Source: Conidiobolus incongruus B7586
Lineage: Eukaryota; Entomophthoromycota; Entomophthoromycetes; Entomophthorales; Conidiobolaceae
Assembly: GCA_000697335.1 (NCBI GenBank)
Contig: JNEM01008711.1
Location: 1 to 25,450 of the forward strand
Reading direction: 5' to 3'
Length of the DNA: 25,450 bases
Shown piece by piece: positions 19,696 to 25,450 of the stretch (positions are counted from its first letter, which is position 1; each line of letters begins with the position of its first letter). A program made the translations under genes and the position numbers. The notes under the pieces are model-generated. The model did no database searches. It was not told the DNA's origin and saw only the letters and a list, made by a program, of their open reading frames with translations.

Positions 19696-22421
19696 TAATG
19701 AAAAATTTTACTTGTATAATTTATTTTTAAATAATTATTAATTATATAAAAATAATATTTTAGTAAGTTAATAATAATTTAAATTTTGATTTATTTTAGA
19801 TTTAATCAAAATTAGGTACTGGTAATTTGTTTAATTTATATTATCTGATTTTATATTTATATGATTATGGGAATTTTTCTCATCATTTTCCTTATACTTT
19901 CAAAATTCATATTCAATAAATAAAGAGTAATTATATATATAATTGACATATTAGTGTATTTTGATTTGAATCAAAACTTTTAATATCATACAGTAAATTT
20001 TCAATAATATTTTTATTATATGTTATTCAATATCAATATAGAATTCATTTACAGAATATTATATAGTCAAAGGAATACTACAAAATTCAATTTCCTTGTT
20101 ATTTCAATTAATAATTCACCTAAATTTTTTCAAATAAAATCTTAAAGTGGATTAATATAAGATTATCTCTAATAATGATACTGATTTACTATGTAAGGGC
20201 AAAATCATTATAATTTATAATAACTATAATAATCAATTAAAGTAATTTGAATAGTTAAATCTTAATAGATATATTAGCGCTTATTTTTCTATAATATAAT
20301 TGAATTTTATATTGTTGATACTAAAGGAGAAATGAGAATAAGAGTAATGAATTTATATATATATATATATATGGGATAATTTTTATTTATTTTGATGTGT
20401 TATATATGATATTCTTAATATTTGAATAACTAAAATTTGCAAAATTAATCAAATTTTTTGATTTGATATGTATAATTGTTTAAAACGCTATATATTATAT
20501 ATATAACTTAGAATATGTGTATTATATATTTACTAAACCATTGGAAAATACAAATTCTATTATGTCCTTATTTATCCAAATATAATTATCAAATTTTTAA
20601 TTATTAACCGGAATAAACTCTGATTCAAATCAATGTAAATTTGTATGGTTTGATGGATTATTTAGATAATTTTTTGTGAACATTTATTCAAGTGATAACT
20701 TATGAAGAAATGTTCAATTTATAATCTTTGGATATGTAAAAAAGCATAATACCAAATACAAAAGTAATCTCCAACTTTCGAAGTATCTGATGTTGGTATA
20801 TCAATGTATTAACTATTTAGACTAACCAAGTTATAGAAATGTTGATAATAACCTGAATTAGATGATGATGCTTAAGTATATTAAGCGATGATTAAAAGGG
20901 ATAATATAATCAAAGTGAAAGTAACTGTTTTAGGAATAGGAAATACCATTAACACGAAATGTAATTATAGGTAAATCTAGTGTTTCTTGAATTAATATTA
21001 TCATCAGTTATTTTTTGTAACATTATTCAACTAACTAATTAACAATTAGGAAAAATAACTGTAGACAATTTATTTATGGTAATTAAAATGAAAAATTATC
21101 ATTATTATCAGATCTATCATTGTTAATTTAGTTGTATACTTTATTAATAATTATTTAATCCAAACATCCAGGATGTACAATTAATTAATTAAAATTTATT
21201 AGTAGTGGATATAATTGTTTGAATTATAAATGGGTCCTGCAACCGGGGATACAAATTTAGTCAATGGATAACATTATCTAGTTTCTGAATAAACGCAATT
21301 GAAATTTGTACCTAATTAAATATCAAATTCACTTTATTTTAATATTTCTATATTTTTTCGATTAACTGAACTTTTCTGTACAAAAACTAAATTCAGAAGG
21401 AACTTAACCAGGTTAATGATATATTCTAGAAAATTTCGGTTTAATTGATAATTAGTGTGAGGATTTTTTGGACCGTCTAACGAGGTTGTAATTCCATAGA
21501 ATGGCTATATCATATTAAAAATCATATCTCCTTTTAGTGTATACTGGGCAAAATATAAATATTGATGTGTAATCATATAAGTAATATTTTTAATAACTAA
21601 TGAATTGCTAAATTTATTAGAAACATTGTGTTGTATATTTGAATATTTTAGATACTAAATTTCAAATAATGATCAAATTTAAATATATGAAACGATAGGT
21701 TATTTTCTATTCAAATTATTAATAATATTTGGTGGTAATAGAAAGTTTGTAAATACTTAATATGAATCCCTAAATCTAGGTTTGACATCAATCATTTTTT
21801 AAAGATTGTTTATTTTTTAAGGTTTTAGGTGTAAAATGTATTTGAAAAACAAATAAAAATTAAAATGCAAACCATTAAGATTTCAATTATTATTACTATT
21901 TTGACTAAAAGATTCTCACATAAAGTGGTTTTATTTGATTATGTATTTAATATTGAAAATATACTAAATTATATTATGTATATTTTCATCCCGAAAAAGC
22001 TAAACATTGTTATCATAATAATGAAGCAATAAAATATATTATTTAATCTATTTAAAGTACTATCTTTGAAAACATCTAGCATGTACTCGAAAGCTACATC
22101 TATTTAAATGTACTATATCACAATACAAAATACTAATATTTATAAATTATGAAAAGTTGGATATACTTAGTAATTCGGCGTTATTAACCATTTAAATAAA
22201 ATTGATATAATAAAATATCAAAACATATAATTTGGAAATTAACAATCAAAAACGGTATAATAATCTGATGGATATTAACCCAAATTAAATTTGTTTACAA
22301 AATATATTATTTATTTACTGATGATCTATTTGAAAATAGCAAATTAAAATTTGAATCCATAAAAGTATGGATATATTAAATCCCCTTAATATAATTATAA
22401 TATATCAGGAGATAATTAGTT
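19696..22421. other. Long AT-rich spacer with a few coding-like scraps
   Basis: This 2.7-kb stretch upstream of the CLC gene has no supported gene. A few patches read like protein scraps. One minus-strand patch at about 20940-20998 reads LDLPIITFRVNGISYS. Another minus-strand patch at about 21450-21545 reads PFYGITTSLDGPKNPHTNYQ. All are short and interrupted. Most of the rest is low-complexity A/T. Confidence 0.5.
20354..20372. repeat. (TA)n dinucleotide microsatellite
   Basis: About nine and a half uninterrupted TA units in the spacer upstream of the CLC gene. Confidence 0.85.
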
Positions 22422-22585
22422 ATGAAACTTGACGTATTAAAAAAATTACCTGTTTAGCTCATCAAATTTGGAATCAAATTAATTACCCAAAAAAGCGAAT
22501 ATTAATCAGTTTCATGAATCCAGAAATAAAGAACCTTCTTTAATTTGGTGGTAGTGATATTCAAAATCCCTTAGACATTATATAA
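22422..22585 (+). pseudogene. F-box-like N-terminal relic
   Basis: A short plus-strand frame starts MKLDVLKKLPV and stops. The next frame continues at once with LAHQIWNQINYPKKRILISF and MNPEIKNLL. After a stop the same frame goes on with FGGSDIQNPLDII. The order fits an F-box start (x-LP-x-E-L-x-x-x-I-W..L, then a hydrophobic helix). One frame change and one in-frame stop lie within 120 bases, and no leucine-rich repeats follow, so it is a truncated dead copy. An intron cannot explain the frame change because there is no room for one. Confidence 0.4.
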
Positions 22586-22754
22586 AAAAATTTTAATATT
22601 GCATTCTTATTTATTTAGCTGTAAAATTGGTTATTTTATAGTTAATATTTTGATTAAAGTAATACGATATTCAATATTTTTAATATTCTTAAAATAATGT
22701 TCAATATATATTATATTAAGGAAAATATTGGATACTATTAAAGTTTATCATCTT

Positions 22755-22786
22755 TAATATATTAATATATTAATATATTAATGTAT
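22755..22786. repeat. Tandem 8-bp repeat TAATATAT
   Basis: Three exact copies of TAATATAT and a fourth with one change (TAATGTAT), about 220 bases upstream of the DUF1295 gene. Confidence 0.8.
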
Positions 22787-22903
22787 CCTGGTTATCCTAA
22801 TTTCATCTTATCAAATATTGCTAGTATAAATTTGATAATTAAATAATTTTATTGGACCGATTTAACCAAATTCAAAGCGCCTTATTCTCCATTCAAATAA
22901 GTT

Positions 22904-22966
22904 AGGGGAGAATTTAACATTAAATCTATACCTAAAATAAACAAAATAGTCATACCCTATATAAAT
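22904..22966 (+). promoter_or_regulatory. Core promoter region of the DUF1295 gene (AGGGG and TATA box)
   Basis: TATATAAAT at 22958-22966 lies 42-50 bases before the start codon at 23008, a good place for a TATA box with a short leader. AGGGG at 22904-22908 matches the fungal stress response element bound by Msn2/4-type zinc fingers. GGAGAA here and TTCTCC at about 22885-22890 form a loose inverted repeat. These calls rest on motif matches only. Confidence 0.45.
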
Positions 22967-23007
22967 ACCTTCAATCTATTCCATGTCCTGGCAGTCAATA
23001 GTTAACA

Positions 23008-24090
23008 ATGAGTATTACAGTACTTGACAACTACTACTTATCCATCAGTATAATTGTTACTGTTGCGATTGAGTTTTCTTCTTTTATCCTCGCCTACTTG
23101 AATCAAACTGATATACTTACCGATCTAGCAGCTGGACTCAACATAGCAGTTGTAGCTTTACTTACATTTTGTTTGAATCAAGTAATCTAAACCAATGTAC
23201 CTATCACTGTATATGAAACTAACCATACTCTATAGTTATATAATTCTAGACAAATTATTATTACTATTTGTGCTACCGTTTGGGGGCTTCGATTTGGATG
23301 TAATTATGCAAATATATATATATATACATTGAATAATATATATTAATTGTTTTTATTTAGTATTCACATTTTACAGAATAATTGTTACTAAGAAAGATTG
23401 GAGATTTGATGGAGTTCGTCCCCATTTCTTCAAATTTTCCCTATATTGGATTGTCCAATCCATCGGTGCTTTTTTACTGAGCTTTCCCATCGTATTCACC
23501 AACTCTCCCAACTACTCTCTAACTCCTAGTAACTTTGGGTCAGCCACAGACATTATTGGGTTGATATTATTTATTACTGGATTTGGCATTACTACAGTAT
23601 GCGATTTTGAAAGACTATCTTACAGATTGAATAGAAAGAGCGAATTTGATATTATTCAAACTGGCTTATGGAAATACAGTAGACATCCTAATTATTTTGC
23701 TGAAATTGTATTATGGTAAGCTTCATTAATATATACTATAAATACCAAAACTAATCAATTTTTATAATTATTAGGTGGGGATTTTATTTAATGTCAATTA
23801 GTTCCATTGCATCTCACAATGACAACACTGGGTACATTGGTGTACTAAGTCCATTATTCATCAGCTTTACACTCCTATTTATGAGCGGAATACCTATCAC
23901 TGAACCTAAGAAGGAGCAACAGTTCATTGAAACGAATCAATTTGAAAAGTATCAATATTACACCCAATCTACCTCCCCCCTCATTCCGCTGCCTAATTCC
24001 TTTTATTATCATCTACCTAAATTTGTTAAAACTTGGGTTTTACTGGATTTACCACTTTATCACTATCAACCGTCTCAGAATTCCAGATAA
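23008..24090 (+). CDS. DUF1295 / steroid 5-alpha-reductase-like membrane protein, four exons
   Basis: Exons are 23008-23181, 23236-23299, 23361-23715 and 23775-24090, giving 302 aa. Introns are 54, 61 and 59 nt. The protein is hydrophobic with about six or seven membrane spans. Family marks are VWGLRFG followed by KKDWRFDGVRPHFFKFSLYW, FERLSYRLNRKSEF, and the C-terminal [20 protein letters not shown], the block shared by DUF1295 proteins, steroid 5-alpha-reductases and related methyltransferases, where it lines the cofactor site. The end has MSGIPITEPKKEQQF, also typical. Members are presumed NAD(P)H-dependent reductases or lipid-modifying enzymes of the ER; the substrate is unknown. The exon 1 start is the first ATG after a TATA box. 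The frame at 23927-24121 is a shadow of exon 4. Confidence 0.92.
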
Positions 24091-24840
24091 TTTAACCATT
24101 TATGTTGATAATAAACATTAATATTGAAATTTAATCTAATATAGCTATCTCTAAGTAAATTATTTATTAATATTACATATTTATTATTGTTAAAATGATT
24201 TAAATTGTATAAATTTAATAATTGTATAAAGTATAATAAATTTTTTAAATTATGGAATTTTAATATATTATTTTTTTTTTGATTTAATCTTTTTTATTTT
24301 TTTATCGGATTTTTATTCATTAAAGTTATATTATTATTAAATATTATTTAATTATTTATTAGAATCACTTTTATATATGAATTTATTATTATTTACTACT
24401 AATTTTTTTATTATAAAATTAAAAAAATGAATCAATTCATTTAAAATATACCATATAATTACGACTTACAAAATTAACTCTATATTTTTTATTAAAAATA
24501 ATATACTAAAAGTAATAATGATTCGGGTTCACTATTTGAAATTATTAATAAAAATAAATTTGGTATCATTTCATAAATATTCTATAATATATATATTACT
24601 TTATTTCTAAATACTATATTTAATAATATATCTAATAATATATCATAAAATAGTTAATAAAGTTTATTAAAATTTTAACTAATCAATAATATTCTTGAAT
24701 TAATGAAAATTGGATTCGATTCGAAAATTCTATTTGATTCGAATAAAATCTTACAATTTTTACCATAATTGAAAATTTTGTAAAGTTGAATGGGGAGAAT
24801 TGCAAGTAAAATAAAGAGTGTATTTTTAAATTGTGTTATA
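24091..24840. other. AT-rich spacer between the DUF1295 gene and RPS18
   Basis: This is low-complexity A/T-rich sequence with runs of T and A. It should hold the DUF1295 3' end and the RPS18 promoter. No other feature is supported. Confidence 0.55.
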
Positions 24841-24850
24841 AGATGCTGAT

Positions 24851-24864
24851 TCCCTCTTTTTCCA
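24851..24864 (+). promoter_or_regulatory. Pyrimidine-rich tract before RPS18 start codon
   Basis: TCCCTCTTTTTCC is a 13-base pyrimidine run about 20 bases before the ATG at 24884, in purine-mixed AT-rich DNA. It resembles the pyrimidine tracts near transcription starts of fungal ribosomal protein genes. ATGCT and AGCAT on either side (24843-24847 and 24864-24868) could pair. Its role is inferred. Confidence 0.4.
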
Positions 24865-24883
24865 GCATATTACGATAGCAAAT

Positions 24884-25450
24884 ATGGTAAGAACCATATT
24901 TTATTAATAATAATTAATTATACAAGATAATTTGAAACAATACAACACATGAAAATACTGTGAAAAGATCATAATGCAAATGAACAATGAAAATAAAATT
25001 ATCAAAATGAACACCTTATAATACTTTAAACAAAGCAACCATTCGGTTATCCTAGACAAAACAGACTCTACGTTGTGTTGATCAATATACATTTACTACT
25101 TAATCAATCTTTCTCACTCATTATGTTATCAAACAATTTACTAAATCACATTTGATAATTTAGTCTTTGGTCGTCTCCGACAGCTCTAACTTCACCCATA
25201 TTTTGCGTCTTCTCAACACCAACGTTGAGGGTAAGCAAAAGATCATGTATGCCTTGACCGCCATCAAGGGTGTTGGTCGTCGTTACTCCAACTTGGTTTG
25301 CAAGAAGGCTGATGTCGATTTGAACAAGCGTGCCGGTGAATGTACCAACGAAGAATTGGAACGCATTGTCAACATCATCCAAAACCCCTTACAATTCAAC
25401 ATCCCCAAATATTTCCTTAACAGACAAAAGGATATTGTTGACGGTACCTA
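24884..25450 (+). CDS. RPS18: 40S ribosomal protein uS13 (S18), 5' part, cut by window end
   Basis: Exon 1 in the coding part is just ATG (24884-24886). A 277-nt intron (24887-25163, GTAAGA..TTTAG) follows, and exon 2 runs from 25164 off the window edge. The protein starts [20 protein letters not shown], then [40 protein letters not shown] and [12 protein letters not shown]. This is nearly identical in layout to yeast Rps18 (MSLVV...[12 protein letters not shown]...), of which about the first 97 of 146 residues are visible. uS13 sits in the head of the small subunit and contacts tRNA and the subunit bridge. The high-GC coding part contrasts with the flanks. The ATG-only first exon was chosen because it restores the conserved MSLV start exactly. 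The intron is five times longer than most here. Confidence 0.95.
25037..25078 (+). other. Two adjacent hairpins inside the RPS18 intron
   Basis: AACC-ATTC-GGTT (25037-25048) and ACAAAAC / GTTGTGT with a 9-base loop (25056-25078, one mismatch in seven pairs) lie side by side in the only GC-richer patch of the intron. I found no C/D-box pair (no CTGA) and no clean H/ACA layout, so a standard snoRNA is not supported. A structured element or a noncoding RNA remains possible. Confidence 0.3.

Noticed and set aside
20936-20998. Minus-strand peptide LDLPIITFRVNGISYS, recalling the C-lobe of pepsin-type aspartic proteases
   Set aside because: Only about 16 residues, then a stop. No cysteine, catalytic DTG or second supporting block nearby.
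21450-21545. Minus-strand scrap PFYGITTSLDGPKNPHTNYQ
   Set aside because: Short, interrupted by a stop and without recognisable family; not enough to call a gene or relic.
24887-25163. C/D-box snoRNA in the RPS18 intron
   Set aside because: No RTGATGA C box paired with a CTGA D box was found on the sense strand.
25146-25382. Minus-strand 78-aa frame at the right end
   Set aside because: It is the antisense shadow of RPS18 exon 2, whose plus-strand reading is clearly uS13.
1-25450. Virus-like or LTR elements, Polintons, LINEs, DNA transposons, CRISPR arrays
   Set aside because: No reverse transcriptase, integrase, transposase or capsid-like reading, no long terminal repeats and no spaced repeat array were seen.

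Overview
The window is eukaryotic nuclear DNA: very AT-rich, with split protein genes whose introns are almost all 46-62 nt, GT..AG, often with a CTAAC/TTAAC/CTAAT-like branch site just before the acceptor. Ribosomal protein genes (eL43, uS13), TFIIH subunit Tfb2, a Gef1/CLC-3-type exchanger and a DUF1295 reductase point to a fungus. The AT-richness, small introns and remnants of an F-box/leucine-rich-repeat family suggest an early-diverging lineage such as Entomophthoromycotina (Conidiobolus-like). The lineage is an inference, not a proof.

Layout. 1-1806: AT-rich spacer with (AAT)n repeats. 1807-2628 (+): unrecognised basic protein with one membrane segment. 3641-5415 (+): five-exon TFB2. 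6212-7770 (+): decayed coding region ending in a HemK/PrmC-type glutamine methyltransferase relic, preceded by a stretch loosely like mitoribosomal protein mS35. 8066-10336 (-): five-exon Myb/SANT protein whose C-terminal half looks like GON4L. Its upstream region carries three CCAAT boxes and an ACGCGAAAA box. 11984-12425 (-): RPL43 in four exons. 13102-13173 (-): degenerate tRNA-Gly. 13773-14493 (-): universal stress protein in five exons. 14607-15631: unexplained coding-like segments, one LRR-like. 16756-19695 (-): CLC Cl-/H+ exchanger in thirteen exons. 19696-23007: spacer with an F-box-like relic and simple repeats. 23008-24090 (+): DUF1295 membrane protein in four exons. 24884-25450 (+): 5' part of RPS18, cut by the window edge.

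The genes do not form a pathway. This is ordinary core-genome gene order, with housekeeping genes separated by 0.3-3.3 kb of AT-rich spacer holding decayed gene copies. For each split gene the exon joins keep the reading frame, and the resulting protein length fits the family (517, 689, 92, 155, 771 and 302 aa). I saw no virus-like element, LTR element, CRISPR array or intact transposon. The points most worth a second look are the Myb+GON4L architecture and its cell-cycle-like promoter, the introns placed right after the start codon, the structured patch in the long RPS18 intron, and the methyltransferase relic.
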